Source of the DNA: Treponema sp. C6A8
GTDB lineage: Bacteria; Spirochaetota; Spirochaetia; Treponematales; Treponemataceae
Assembly (NCBI RefSeq): GCF_000619925.1
Contig: NZ_JHVB01000001.1
Span: forward strand, 682,001 to 746,000
Direction: 5' to 3'
DNA: 64,000 nt
The notes beneath the pieces are model-generated. The model saw nothing but the letters and a program-made list of their open reading frames with translations. It had not been told where the DNA came from and searched no databases. The position numbers and the translations under genes were made by a program. Below are positions 26,969-36,197 of this stretch, in pieces. The number at the start of each line of letters is the position of its first letter. The stretch's first letter is position 1.

Positions 26969-27890
26969 TCTCGTATGCCTTTACAATCTGTTTTACAAGA
27001 TAGTTTCTTACAACATCTTCTGCTGTAAGCTCCATAAAGCCTATGTCTTCTATTTTATATAAAATCTGAATGGAATGCATTAGTCCGGATGGTGTTTTAT
27101 GAGGTAAATCTATCTGAGTAGGATCGCCTGTTACAAAAACTTTTGAATTGTCACCCATGCGGGTAAGGAACATCTTCATCTGAGGAATTGTCGCGTTCTG
27201 GGCTTCATCAAGAATTACAACAGCATTATTAAGGGTACGACCTCTCATATAGGCAAGCGGCGCTGTTTCAATAATGCCGGCTTCAAAAAGTCGTTTTACA
27301 GTTTCTACAGGAAGAACGCTTTCCATTGCATCTTTTAAAGGCCGCATATAAGGGTCGATTTTCTGTTCAAGATCGCCCGGCAAAAATCCAAGGTTTTCCC
27401 CCGCTTCTACAACCGGACGGGTAATAATCAATTTTGATTTTTTGTGACTTAAGATGAGGCTGAGTGCTTCTGCCACCGCAAGAAAAGTCTTTCCGCTTCC
27501 AGCGCTGCCCGTACAGAAAACCATATCCTTTGTCTGAAGAAGATTGATGTATTCAGCCTGATGCTGAGTACGGGCATAAACCCGTTTAAGTCCGCCCGGA
27601 ATCATAATTACAGCTTCTTCGGCTTTAGGCTTTTTATGTGTATTTAAAACAGAAACTACAATATCTTCGCCGTTTTTTCCGCCAGCTGCAACTTCATCAA
27701 TAATGCGGTCTACAATGAACTGGAATTTCTGGCGTATCAGCGGGTCTTCGTCTTCTACGGAAAGCTCGTTTCCTTTTGTAAAGACAGGTACGCCCAAATG
27801 TTCTTCTATGAGTCTAAGGTTGCTGTCATTTGTTCCACACACACAAGAAAGTACATTATGGTCAGGAACAACAATCGTGTAATCTTTCAT
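26952..27890 (-). CDS. phoH: PhoH-family ATPase (YbeZ-like)
   Basis: 312 aa. A KH-like N-terminal domain (to about residue 115) precedes a PhoH ATPase domain with Walker A GSAGSGKTFLAVAEAL, an arginine-rich YMRGRTLNNAVVILDEAQN region and Walker B ILDEAQN, then VTGDPTQIDLP. It is first in the phoH-pgpH-ybeY-corC cluster, as in many bacteria, and probably aids YbeY in RNA processing. A good promoter lies 12 bases upstream, leaving a leader of only about five bases and no room for a Shine-Dalgarno. Confidence 0.92.
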   Translation of the reverse strand: MKDYTIVVPDHNVLSCVCGTNDSNLRLIEEHLGVPVFTKGNELSVEDEDPLIRQKFQFIVDRIIDEVAAGGKNGEDIVVSVLNTHKKPKAEEAVIMIPGGLKRVYARTQHQAEYINLLQTKDMVFCTGSAGSGKTFLAVAEALSLILSHKKSKLIITRPVVEAGENLGFLPGDLEQKIDPYMRPLKDAMESVLPVETVKRLFEAGIIETAPLAYMRGRTLNNAVVILDEAQNATIPQMKMFLTRMGDNSKVFVTGDPTQIDLPHKTPSGLMHSIQILYKIEDIGFMELTAEDVVRNYLVKQIVKAYENEKQY

Positions 27891-27901
27891 TAAGTATTTC
27901 T

Positions 27902-27930
27902 ATTATAAGGTTAAACACGCTAAAAAGCAA
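27902..27930 (-). promoter_or_regulatory. sigma70 promoter of phoH, very short leader
   Basis: TTGCTT, 17-base spacer, TATAAT. The -10 ends 11 bases before the ATG, so the leader should be about five bases. The -35 box touches the edge of the two-hairpin repeat at 27931. Confidence 0.7.
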
Positions 27931-28012
27931 TTTCCTACAACATTTTGCCTCGCAAAATGTTAAGCGATGGTAGTTTTCATTCGGAATTTGGAGTTTAGAT
28001 TACGACCATCGC
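27931..28012 (+). repeat. two-hairpin core repeat, copy 1 (family B, no arms)
   Basis: Stem 1 AACATTTTGC/GCAAAATGTT (27939-27961) and stem 2 GCGATGGT/ACCATCGC (27964-27971 with 28005-28012, 33-base loop). The same layout and linker TTAAGC occur at 37583-37662 (inverted) and 46488-46567, with compensatory changes in both stems. Unlike those copies it has no CACAGAT arms. It fills the gap between the lptD stop and the phoH promoter. Confidence 0.85.
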
Positions 28013-28013
28013 A

Positions 28014-31000
28014 CTATTGGAAAGTCCAGTCTCCGTAATTATCTTTAATCTGAGTCTTCATACTCTGCATTGGCTTCCATACGACACCGATGGTGATATA
28101 AGGATTCAAATCGTAATGGCTTGTTCCGTTTTCTGTAAGAAGACGAGGCGCAAAACTCCAGGTCATGCTGAAATCCCAGTCGTGAAGACTGTGGGTAACT
28201 TCCATATTAAGAGATTTGAGCTTAAAGCCGGATGCCTTTCTAAGAGATTCATTATCAAAACGGAATGAATTCCATAAATCCTTCCACATATTATCTTCAC
28301 CAGGAACACGTCCTTCATGTCCTGCCATTTTCTGGAAATAACGGTAAATAACCGAGTTCTGGGTTGTTGAAGAAAATTTTATATAGAAGAAATTATTCAA
28401 ATTAAAGGTGATTGAAGGAGTAAAAATAAAATATGAGTTTGTTGGTCGAATTAAATCGGCCGTTATGCTGGTAGTAAGGCCCGGTGCCACAGAAATTCGG
28501 TTAAACCAGCGGTAATAAGTTTTTGACGGCATTGTATAGGCAAAAGAATAACTGTAAGGAAGAAATTCTTTTTTTGAAGTAGTTCCGTCTGCTTCCTTGC
28601 GTTCCACCCATTTGTTATTTTCAAAATCATAGCCCTGAGTATAGGACATTACATATGATGTAGAAAAACCGTACCAGCTTGAAGAAAGTTTTAAGCTCGA
28701 ATGATATTTTTCTTCAAGGTTATAGTTATAGGATTCTGAAAAAGAAAGTGTTGAACCTAAAACTGTGCCGGACACTGTCGTAGACTGCTGAATATCTTTC
28801 CAGTCCCACTGGTCATCCCAGTCAGAAGCGTTTTTATTTTTTTCCTGAATACCTGTTGTGACAGTTTCAGTAACATAAGGAAATACTAAAGTTAAAGTTC
28901 CGGTATACTGTCGCAAAAGAGGCGGCATTACCTGACTGAAAGTAAGAGTCTGCTTGAACTTTTTGTCCATTTCGCAGAGGCCGAAAATAAAATCAAGGGA
29001 ATTGACTGTAACACAGTTTTCATCACCCCAGTCAAGAGTATAATACTTGTAGTCAGGAGTATCTGCATCGCCAATAAATTCCTGGCGGAAAAGCTTTGCA
29101 GTAGAACTCCACTTTAAGCCGGTCTCACAGAACAAAGGAACATAAGCAAACGGGAAAAGACTGATTGTGTTGGTAGTTGAAATATCCTGAGATTCAGCCT
29201 TATAGTCGGTTACTTTAAGAGTATCAGCCTGGGATTCTGTATAACCGCCGCCCGAAGTACCTTTTGTATTTATATATGGATGCTTCTGATAAATCGGACT
29301 GTATGAGAAAGAATTAGTAGCAGAGAAAACACTTGTTCCATAAGTAAGATTATTTGAAAGACTTACAGGAAGCTTGATTGTGTACATTGAAGATTTTATG
29401 TTAGTCCAGTCAAAATCACTGCCGGTTTTTATGTATTCAGATTCTGTTGAATAGGCAATCTGAGTAAGAATGGAAGGCGTAAAGGTATAGCCAAGTTTAT
29501 AGACAAAGCCTTCTGCAAGACTTTCCGTAGAAGATGAAAAATCCAGATCAGGGAAAATTGGTTCAATATTTCCGTTTCCAAAAATTTCATTTGCAGAAGC
29601 AACTTTTTCATCCTTTGCAGCTTCTTCAGGCTTTTTTTCGGCCTCATTTTCTGTCGCTTCAGCAGCTTCCTTTTCTTTTTTCAGCTCATCCTCTGTTTTT
29701 AATTCATCTGCTTTATTGAGGGTAATTGCAAATTCCTCTTTTTTTGATGAAGTCTTAAAGCCGTTTCCAAAAGGTACTTCCAGAAGAGTTCCTGCAAAAT
29801 TAAAGGAAAGGGAAAGAGGCGTTGCCTGAGACGGGGCATAGAATTTATTGATATATGAATTTCCATCAATAATATAATGATGTTCAGAACTCAAAGTGCC
29901 CGTTGCATCATATTCTGTAGGCTTCATAGTTAGAGTTGTAAACTGAACAGAAGATGTCAGGTTATAACTCATCGTAGAGAAAAACTGCTTTAAGGGTGAC
30001 GGCAAAGAAATCGCCTTTGAAGAAGTAAGTGTCCAGGCAAAGTTTGAATATTCACTTACAGTAATCGTTTCTGTAGAATTCTGAATTGTATTAAGATCAA
30101 GAAGATATGAAATCCAGTCCATGTATTCAGTACGGTTAGTAATAAAATCATACTGATAATAAGGATCTGAAAACAAAGGCATTTCCAGAGTAAGGTTTAC
30201 AGGATTTGAAAGCTGCAGGCCGAATTTTCCGCCATAACGGAAAGGAAGTTCATTTCCCAAAAAATTAGATTTATCTGAGTAAGTTGTTCCCGTAGTCGGA
30301 TTATATGGATAATACTTTGAACCGCTTGTATAAATTGTTTTTGAAAAACCAAGTCCAAAATCGGTGACTAATGATGTTACATATTTTTCTGAAGGCTTAA
30401 AAACTCCTGAAAAACCGACCATAGTTCCCAAAGTAGAATACCAGTCCACCATCAGCTTAAAATATTTTGAAGTATCGCCTGAATAATTTTCTTCCAGATT
30501 ATGAAGGACAAGACCTTCAAGACGCTGTTTTTTAAGCTGGGAAGGTTTCATAAAGTTATAAAGGCCTTTAAGAGAATCTGCCGCAGCGGAAGAATTTGTA
30601 TCAGAGGACGTTGTAGAACTAGATGACGAAGAAGATGATGTTGTTGTCGAAGAAGATGTATCAAGAGGCTTTCGGCCATAAAGATAAACTGTATTTTCTA
30701 TAAAGTAACCTTCTCGGCGGCGGTAACCAAACACAGGATTGAAGACCAGTTCGTCTTTCGGATAGTAAAAAGCCGGAAGATAAAGAACAGGAATCTCTCC
30801 CACGTACAAAAGGGCGTTGAAAAAGGCAAACTCTCCGCCAGGAAGCAGCCAGGTACGGGAGGCGTCAATGTGCCAGTGAGGATTCACATCATCACAGAAT
30901 GTAAGGCTTGAGTTCTTGAAGGCGATTGCATTTGAAGCGCCCTTACCAAACATATCAGAAAATACGATAAGGGTAGAACCAGATGGCAGATTGATTGCAT

Positions 31001-31409
31001 CAGACTGGGTCTGAACAACCTTACCGCCGTCAAAAACGCCTTCAAGAGTACTGGTATTTAATAAGAAGGAGTTTGCAGTTGTTTTATCGTTACCGGAAGC
31101 GGCGCCTGTTGTGGCAATAGAAACATTTCCTTCGGCATAGAGCATTTCTGTCTGGCGGTCATAGCTTACAAAGTCTGCTGAAATTTCTGAGGTGACATTT
31201 CCCTTTTTTACGCTGATTTTTACCTGGCCTTTCAAAACGATTGTATCGTTTCCGGTCTCTTCAGATTTTTTATAGGAAGTCTGACTGGCGTTGTTAATTG
31301 TGATTACAGTAGTTTCAGGCTCGTCGGCATAAAGCCCCCCCGCCCCGCAAAGAAACAGCGCGATAGTGAGGAAAATTGATTTTACGAAACTACATTTTTT
31401 TAAATTCAC
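28014..31409 (-). CDS. lptD: LptD/OstA outer-membrane protein, enlarged
   Basis: 1131 aa. Signal peptide (SIFLTIALFLCGAGGLYA), an OstA-type periplasmic domain (about 30-150: VTSEISADFVSYDRQTEMLY, EGNVSIATTG), the LptD-typical WLLPGGEFAFFNALLYVGEI and LPAFYYPKD segments, then a long beta-barrel rich in aromatic alternating strands ending TIGVVWKPM...DNYGDWTFQ. LptD inserts lipopolysaccharide-like glycolipid in the outer membrane; two LptF/G permeases are also in the window. It is longer than enterobacterial LptD and carries two low-complexity inserts, one Ser/Thr (about 250-275) and one Glu/Lys/Ala (about 575-605). GTG start without clear Shine-Dalgarno, 20 bases after uvrA. Confidence 0.82.
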   Translation of the reverse strand: MNLKKCSFVKSIFLTIALFLCGAGGLYADEPETTVITINNASQTSYKKSEETGNDTIVLKGQVKISVKKGNVTSEISADFVSYDRQTEMLYAEGNVSIATTGAASGNDKTTANSFLLNTSTLEGVFDGGKVVQTQSDAINLPSGSTLIVFSDMFGKGASNAIAFKNSSLTFCDDVNPHWHIDASRTWLLPGGEFAFFNALLYVGEIPVLYLPAFYYPKDELVFNPVFGYRRREGYFIENTVYLYGRKPLDTSSSTTTSSSSSSSSTTSSDTNSSAAADSLKGLYNFMKPSQLKKQRLEGLVLHNLEENYSGDTSKYFKLMVDWYSTLGTMVGFSGVFKPSEKYVTSLVTDFGLGFSKTIYTSGSKYYPYNPTTGTTYSDKSNFLGNELPFRYGGKFGLQLSNPVNLTLEMPLFSDPYYQYDFITNRTEYMDWISYLLDLNTIQNSTETITVSEYSNFAWTLTSSKAISLPSPLKQFFSTMSYNLTSSVQFTTLTMKPTEYDATGTLSSEHHYIIDGNSYINKFYAPSQATPLSLSFNFAGTLLEVPFGNGFKTSSKKEEFAITLNKADELKTEDELKKEKEAAEATENEAEKKPEEAAKDEKVASANEIFGNGNIEPIFPDLDFSSSTESLAEGFVYKLGYTFTPSILTQIAYSTESEYIKTGSDFDWTNIKSSMYTIKLPVSLSNNLTYGTSVFSATNSFSYSPIYQKHPYINTKGTSGGGYTESQADTLKVTDYKAESQDISTTNTISLFPFAYVPLFCETGLKWSSTAKLFRQEFIGDADTPDYKYYTLDWGDENCVTVNSLDFIFGLCEMDKKFKQTLTFSQVMPPLLRQYTGTLTLVFPYVTETVTTGIQEKNKNASDWDDQWDWKDIQQSTTVSGTVLGSTLSFSESYNYNLEEKYHSSLKLSSSWYGFSTSYVMSYTQGYDFENNKWVERKEADGTTSKKEFLPYSYSFAYTMPSKTYYRWFNRISVAPGLTTSITADLIRPTNSYFIFTPSITFNLNNFFYIKFSSTTQNSVIYRYFQKMAGHEGRVPGEDNMWKDLWNSFRFDNESLRKASGFKLKSLNMEVTHSLHDWDFSMTWSFAPRLLTENGTSHYDLNPYITIGVVWKPMQSMKTQIKDNYGDWTFQ

Positions 31410-31429
31410 TTTTTTATCAGATTGCTGTT

Positions 31430-34273
31430 TTATTTTTTCGCAAGCATTTCCTTTACAAACTGCCCGGTGTAAGAGCCAGCCACCTGAGCCACTTCTTCAG
31501 GCGTACCCTTAGCAACTATTGTTCCGCCACCGGTTCCGCCTTCCGGTCCCAGGTCAATCAGATAGTCAGCCTGACAGATTACGTCAAGATTATGTTCAAT
31601 CATCAAAACAGAGTTTCCCTTGTCCACAAGACTCTGGATAACGCTCATAAGCTGCTTTACATCGGCAAAATGAAGACCTGTTGTAGGTTCATCAAGAATG
31701 TAAAGGGTTTTGCCTGTTCCCGGGCGGGCAAGTTCATTTGCAAGCTTAACTCGCTGAGCCTCACCGCCCGAAAGTGTAAGGGCATTCTGTCCAAGCTGAA
31801 TATAGCCAAGGCCAACTGCCTGTAAAGTTGCAATCTTTCTGTAAATATGAGGAATTGAGCTGAAAAACTCGCAGGCCTCGTCAATCGTCATGTTAAGAAC
31901 GTCGTTTATGCTCTTTCCCTTATACAAAACTTCCAGCGTTTCGTGATTAAAGCGTTTTCCGTGGCAGACTTCACACTGAATGAAAACATCAGGCAGGAAG
32001 TTCATTTCAATTACGATTTCGCCCGCACCCTGACAGTTTTCACATCGTCCGCCCTTTACGTTAAAGCTGAAGCGGCCTTTCTGATAGCCGCGGGCCTTAC
32101 TTTCCGGCAGGCTTGCATACAAATCGCGGATTGCATCAAAAACGCCTACATAGGTTGCAGGGTTTGAACGAGGAGAACGTCCAATCGGTGACTGGTCAAT
32201 ATTGATTACCTTATCAAGTGCCCCCGCTCCGTGGCATTCAGTGCACTTTCCAACCGGCAGTTTTGTTCGCATAAGGCGGTTACTTACATAAGGGAAGATT
32301 ACATCGCCCATCAGGGTAGACTTTCCGCTTCCGCTTACGCCGGTAATACAAGTGAAAACTCCAAGAGGAATATCAACATCAACATTTTTAAGGTTATGCT
32401 CTGTAACACCGCGAATCTGAAGGAACTTGCCGTTGCCCTTTCTTCTCTCGGCCGGAATCTGCATGGTCAATGTTCCCGCAAGATATTGACCGGTTAGGCT
32501 TTCAGGCACTTTTGCCACTTCTTCCGGAGTTCCGGCTGCAACAATTTTACCGCCGTTTACACCAGCCCCTGGGCCTAAATCAATAAGGTAGTCGGCAGTA
32601 CGCAGAGTCTGCTCATCGTGTTCAACAACAATTACAGTATTTCCGTTATCGCGCAGGTTTATAAGTGTATCAATAAGGCGCTGGTTATCACGCTGATGAA
32701 GACCGATACTAGGTTCATCAAGAATGTACATAACGCCGCAAAGGGCAGAACCAATCTGAGTTGCAAGACGAATTCGCTGAGCCTCGCCACCGCTCAAAGT
32801 TTCGGCAGCACGTTCAAGTGTAAGATATTCAAGTCCTACATCACGCAAAAAGCGGAGTCGCGCTCGGATTTCCTTAAGCACCTGCTCGCCGATTTTCTTT
32901 TCGCTTTCGGTAAGTTCAAGGGCATCAAAAAAAGCAATCGATTCGTTTACAGAAAGTGTAGTCAAATCCCATATGTTTTTTCCGCCAACGGTAACACCAA
33001 GGGCTTCGGTGCGAAGTCTTTTTCCGCCGCAGCAGGAACACTCGCTGATTGTCATAAACTTTTCTTCAATGTTAGCGCGCTGACTTTCGCCCCAGGCTTC
33101 ATTGTGGCGACGCTTCATTTCATTTAAAACTCCGGGCCAGGGGCGGTTATATTCTGAATAGCCTTCCCCGCTCTGCTTTTTGTAAACCCAGCGGATTTTC
33201 TTTTCGGCATCGCCATTCCAAAGATAATTAAACTGGGCGTCAGAAAGCTGATTAATCGGAGTGTCCAGAGTAAAGCCTGAAGCCTCAGCAACAGCCGCAA
33301 ACATGGAATGATTCCACTCGCTGTCAGGATTAAAAAACGGCAGTGCCTTCTGATTAAAACTCAGATTTCGGTCCGGTAAAATCTTACTTTCGTCCCACTC
33401 CATTTTCTGGCCAAGACCTGTACATTCCGGGCAGGCACCAAATGGGTTATTAAAAGAAAAAAGACGAGGCTGCAAATCAGGAATGGAAATACCGCAGTCC
33501 GGGCAGGCATTTTTCTGGCTGAAGAAAACCTCTTCTTCCCCGGCATCAGTCCGACGGGTAACAACAACAATGCCGTTGGCACTCTTAAGGGCAATTTCCA
33601 CACTGTCAGTAAGACGGGTACGAACATCCGCGCTTTTTACAATTCGGTCAACAACAATTTCAATAGTGTGCTTTTTCTGTTTATCAAGTTTAATCGTCTC
33701 GTCAAGGTCAGCCATAACGCCGTCAACGCGGGCACGGATAAAGCCAGACTTTTTAGCGTCTTCAAAAATCTTAGTATGCTCACCCTTTTTACCGCGGATT
33801 ACCGGCGCCAAAACCTGCATTTTAGTGCCGTCTTCCCAGGTCATAATCGTATCGATAATCTGGTCAATGGACTGCTCCCGGATTTCCCGCCCGCAGTTAG
33901 GACAGTGAGGCTTACCGATGCGGCTAAAAAGCAGACGGTAATAATCGTAGATTTCCGTAATAGTTCCCACTGTAGAACGCGGGTTTTTATTTGTAGATTT
34001 CTGTTCAATAGAAATGGCAGGAGAAAGCCCTTCAATCAAATCAACATCCGGCTTATCCATACGGCCAAGAAACTGGCGGGCATAAGCCGAAAGACTTTCC
34101 ATATAGCGGCGCTGGCCTTCCGCAAAAAGAGTATCAAAAGCAAGGGAAGATTTACCGCTTCCGCTCAGCCCCGAAATTACAACAAGCTTATTGCGCGGAA
34201 GTTCAACATCAACATTCTTAAGGTTATGCTCCCTCGCCCCCCGGATAACTATCTTCTCATCATTTGCTTTCAT
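31430..34273 (-). CDS. uvrA: excinuclease ABC subunit A
   Basis: 947 aa from the ATG at 34273 (MKANDEKIVIRGAREHNLKN). A longer frame to 34372 only translates the promoter and a repeat. Two ABC ATPase modules (GLSGSGKSSLAFDTL, GVSGSGKSTLMGDVI), ABC signatures with LSGGEAQRIRLA and LSGGEAQRVKLA, and the zinc sites CPNCGREI, CPDCG...CPECTG, CTECHGAG and CENCQGAG...CEVCHG are all present. UvrA scans DNA for lesions in nucleotide excision repair. TATAAT ends seven bases before the ATG, so the mRNA should be leaderless. lptD follows after 20 bases and may be co-transcribed. Confidence 0.95.
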   Translation of the reverse strand: MKANDEKIVIRGAREHNLKNVDVELPRNKLVVISGLSGSGKSSLAFDTLFAEGQRRYMESLSAYARQFLGRMDKPDVDLIEGLSPAISIEQKSTNKNPRSTVGTITEIYDYYRLLFSRIGKPHCPNCGREIREQSIDQIIDTIMTWEDGTKMQVLAPVIRGKKGEHTKIFEDAKKSGFIRARVDGVMADLDETIKLDKQKKHTIEIVVDRIVKSADVRTRLTDSVEIALKSANGIVVVTRRTDAGEEEVFFSQKNACPDCGISIPDLQPRLFSFNNPFGACPECTGLGQKMEWDESKILPDRNLSFNQKALPFFNPDSEWNHSMFAAVAEASGFTLDTPINQLSDAQFNYLWNGDAEKKIRWVYKKQSGEGYSEYNRPWPGVLNEMKRRHNEAWGESQRANIEEKFMTISECSCCGGKRLRTEALGVTVGGKNIWDLTTLSVNESIAFFDALELTESEKKIGEQVLKEIRARLRFLRDVGLEYLTLERAAETLSGGEAQRIRLATQIGSALCGVMYILDEPSIGLHQRDNQRLIDTLINLRDNGNTVIVVEHDEQTLRTADYLIDLGPGAGVNGGKIVAAGTPEEVAKVPESLTGQYLAGTLTMQIPAERRKGNGKFLQIRGVTEHNLKNVDVDIPLGVFTCITGVSGSGKSTLMGDVIFPYVSNRLMRTKLPVGKCTECHGAGALDKVINIDQSPIGRSPRSNPATYVGVFDAIRDLYASLPESKARGYQKGRFSFNVKGGRCENCQGAGEIVIEMNFLPDVFIQCEVCHGKRFNHETLEVLYKGKSINDVLNMTIDEACEFFSSIPHIYRKIATLQAVGLGYIQLGQNALTLSGGEAQRVKLANELARPGTGKTLYILDEPTTGLHFADVKQLMSVIQSLVDKGNSVLMIEHNLDVICQADYLIDLGPEGGTGGGTIVAKGTPEEVAQVAGSYTGQFVKEMLAKK

Positions 34274-34280
34274 GAAAAAT

Positions 34281-34286
34281 ATTATA
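34281..34286 (-). promoter_or_regulatory. -10 element (TATAAT) of leaderless uvrA
   Basis: Perfect TATAAT with exactly seven bases to the ATG. The -35 position (34304-34309, TGGCTA on the minus strand) is weak and coincides with the first bases of a CACAGAT arm. Confidence 0.65.
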
Positions 34287-34305
34287 GTAAAAATAAGGAT
34301 AAATA

Positions 34306-34335
34306 GCCACAGATTCACACAGATGAGACACAGAT
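34306..34335 (+). repeat. CACAGAT half-arm (family B, single arm)
   Basis: Three CACAGAT units at 34308, 34318 and 34329 (10- and 11-base spacing) preceded by AGC. No inverted partner follows; instead a GC-rich family A element begins 11 bases later. Confidence 0.85.
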
Positions 34336-34345
34336 AGCTTTTATG

Positions 34346-34440
34346 AGGGGAAAGCCTTCCCCTCGCTCCCAAATCCTCACTTCGTTCCGGTCTTGTCCGC
34401 TACCCCTTCTGCGGGCTCAATCGCCGCCCGCAACGCCTGC
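34346..34440 (+). repeat. GC-rich two-hairpin repeat, copy 1 (family A)
   Basis: First hairpin AGGGGAA-AGCC-TTCCCCT (34346-34363), linker containing CACTTCGTT and CTACCCCTTC, second hairpin TGCGGG/CCCGCA (34410-34432), then ACGCC. Shared layout with 40834-40908 and 62840-62914. It is the most diverged copy and lies between uvrA's upstream region and the stop of the adenine deaminase gene. Confidence 0.85.
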
Positions 34441-34442
34441 TT

Positions 34443-36182
34443 TTAAATCTCAACACTTACATGCTTAAATTGAGTAACGTCAAAGAGGCCCATATCGGTG
34501 ATTTTTAGTGACGGAATAACAGGCAGTGCCATAAAGCATAGCGTCATAAAAGGATCTACTGTTTCCGGAACCGAAAGTTCTTTTCTGGCAATATCTACCA
34601 TACTTTCAATTTTTTCTGCAACTTCGTGAGCCGGCTTATCGCACATAAGGCCTGCAATTTCGTGCTGAATACTGGAAATTACCTTTCCCTTCTTTGCAAT
34701 GGCAAGACCGCCACCCATTTCTACAAGGCAGTTTACGGCTGCTTCCATATCTTCATCACTGTCGCCTGCAACAATTATATTGTGAGAATCGTGAGCAATG
34801 GAAAGCGCAATTGCCCCGCCCTTAAGACCAAAGCCCTGAATAAGTCCAAGTCCCACATTTCCGGTTCCCTTATGGCGTTCCACAACGGCAATCTTAACTA
34901 CATCATCATCATTTCGAATCCAGCAGCCATTTTTATCACGCAAAACCTTTACTTCAGAAGCATCTGTAACAATTGAATAAGGAATAATCTTAATCGCCTT
35001 AGCCCGGTCAGAAGCCAGTTTCAAGGCAAGTCTTTCCCGGCTGAAGTTTTTTACATTCATTTTGCCGCTTACTTTTTCAGGCTTTACATGCTGGTCTTTG
35101 GCAAGATATTGTCCTTCATCTGCGACAAGCTTACCGCTGGCCCAGACTTTTCTGACTTTGAAATCAGATAAATCATCAAACAAAATCAAATCTGCAAGAC
35201 GTCCCGGAGCAACAGCCCCCCGATTTCTTAAACCAAAACTGTTTGCAGCAGTGTAAGTTGCAATTGTAATTGCAGTAAGCGGATCAAGGCCATGCTTTAT
35301 GGCAATTCTTATATTATTGTCGATATGACCTTCATTTACAATGCTTGCAGGCTGTCTGTCATCAGTACAGAACATAAAACGGTGATAATTCCTGTCATTT
35401 ACAGCAGGCAAAAGTGTTACTACATCATGGGTGGCAGAACCTTCCCTGAGCATAATGTACATGCCTCTTCTTATCTTTGCCAGAGCGCCTTCCGGACTGA
35501 TACATTCATGGTCATTCAAGGCACCTGCCGCAATATAAGCATCAAGCCCTGATTTTCCCAATCCGGGACAGTGGCCGTCAAAGAAATCTTTTCCGTGCTC
35601 TTTTGAAACAGCTATCTTATCAAGAACTAAATCATCAGAATTGCAGACACCAACATAATTCATAAGTTCCCCAAGCCCAAGAACACGACGGCTGTCTATG
35701 CGGGAAGCAATTTCTTCTGCCCCCAGTACTGCCCCGGAATTTTCAAAAGGAGTTGCAGGAACGCAGGAAGGAAACTGAACAAAAACCTTTAAGGCAAGAT
35801 TTTCTGTAGCCTTAATCATATAATCAAAACCGTCCAGACCGCATACATTACAGATTTCATGAGGATCCGCAATTATAGTCGTGGTTCCGTGGGGCATAAC
35901 AAGACGGGAAAATTCTGCAGGACAAAGATGGCTTGATTCAATATGAACATGAGCATCAATAAGGCCTGGCGCGATATAACTTCCCCTGGCATCAAAAACT
36001 TCCTTTGCCTGAGGAAAATTAGGACCGCCAAACCCCGCAATATAATCATCAGAAATATAAATATCCGCATTAAAAACGCTTCTGTCAAAAACATCAATGA
36101 CCTTAGCATTTTTTATGCACAAATCTGCCGGAACTCTTCCCGTCGCAGTTTCAATAAGTTTCTTTAATTTACTTTTTTCCAT
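34443..36182 (-). CDS. ade: adenine deaminase
   Basis: 579 aa amidohydrolase. The metal-binding IDAHVHIESSH, GTTTIIADPHEICNV, GLGELMNYVG, DGHCPGL and FCTDDRQ segments and the C-terminal Ade domain (GLGLIQGFGLKGGAIALSIA, HDSHNIIVAGDSDEDM) fit the Ade family, which turns adenine into hypoxanthine. ATG 36182 is chosen over TTG 36188; AGAG precedes it. It begins 15 bases after a purine permease and surely shares its transcript, forming an adenine uptake and deamination pair that feeds IMP. Confidence 0.93.
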   Translation of the reverse strand: MEKSKLKKLIETATGRVPADLCIKNAKVIDVFDRSVFNADIYISDDYIAGFGGPNFPQAKEVFDARGSYIAPGLIDAHVHIESSHLCPAEFSRLVMPHGTTTIIADPHEICNVCGLDGFDYMIKATENLALKVFVQFPSCVPATPFENSGAVLGAEEIASRIDSRRVLGLGELMNYVGVCNSDDLVLDKIAVSKEHGKDFFDGHCPGLGKSGLDAYIAAGALNDHECISPEGALAKIRRGMYIMLREGSATHDVVTLLPAVNDRNYHRFMFCTDDRQPASIVNEGHIDNNIRIAIKHGLDPLTAITIATYTAANSFGLRNRGAVAPGRLADLILFDDLSDFKVRKVWASGKLVADEGQYLAKDQHVKPEKVSGKMNVKNFSRERLALKLASDRAKAIKIIPYSIVTDASEVKVLRDKNGCWIRNDDDVVKIAVVERHKGTGNVGLGLIQGFGLKGGAIALSIAHDSHNIIVAGDSDEDMEAAVNCLVEMGGGLAIAKKGKVISSIQHEIAGLMCDKPAHEVAEKIESMVDIARKELSVPETVDPFMTLCFMALPVIPSLKITDMGLFDVTQFKHVSVEI

Positions 36183-36197
36183 AATCAACTTCTCTAA

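Noticed and set aside
28014..31409. Ser/Thr codon run in lptD as a phase-variation tract
   Set aside because: The run is in triplets of mixed codons, so slippage would not shift the frame; no long mono- or dinucleotide tract is present.
34274..34372. N-terminal extension of the uvrA frame (33 extra residues)
   Set aside because: It translates the promoter region and part of the CACAGAT and GC-rich repeats; the family sequence starts at ATG 34273 and a -10 box lies seven bases before it.
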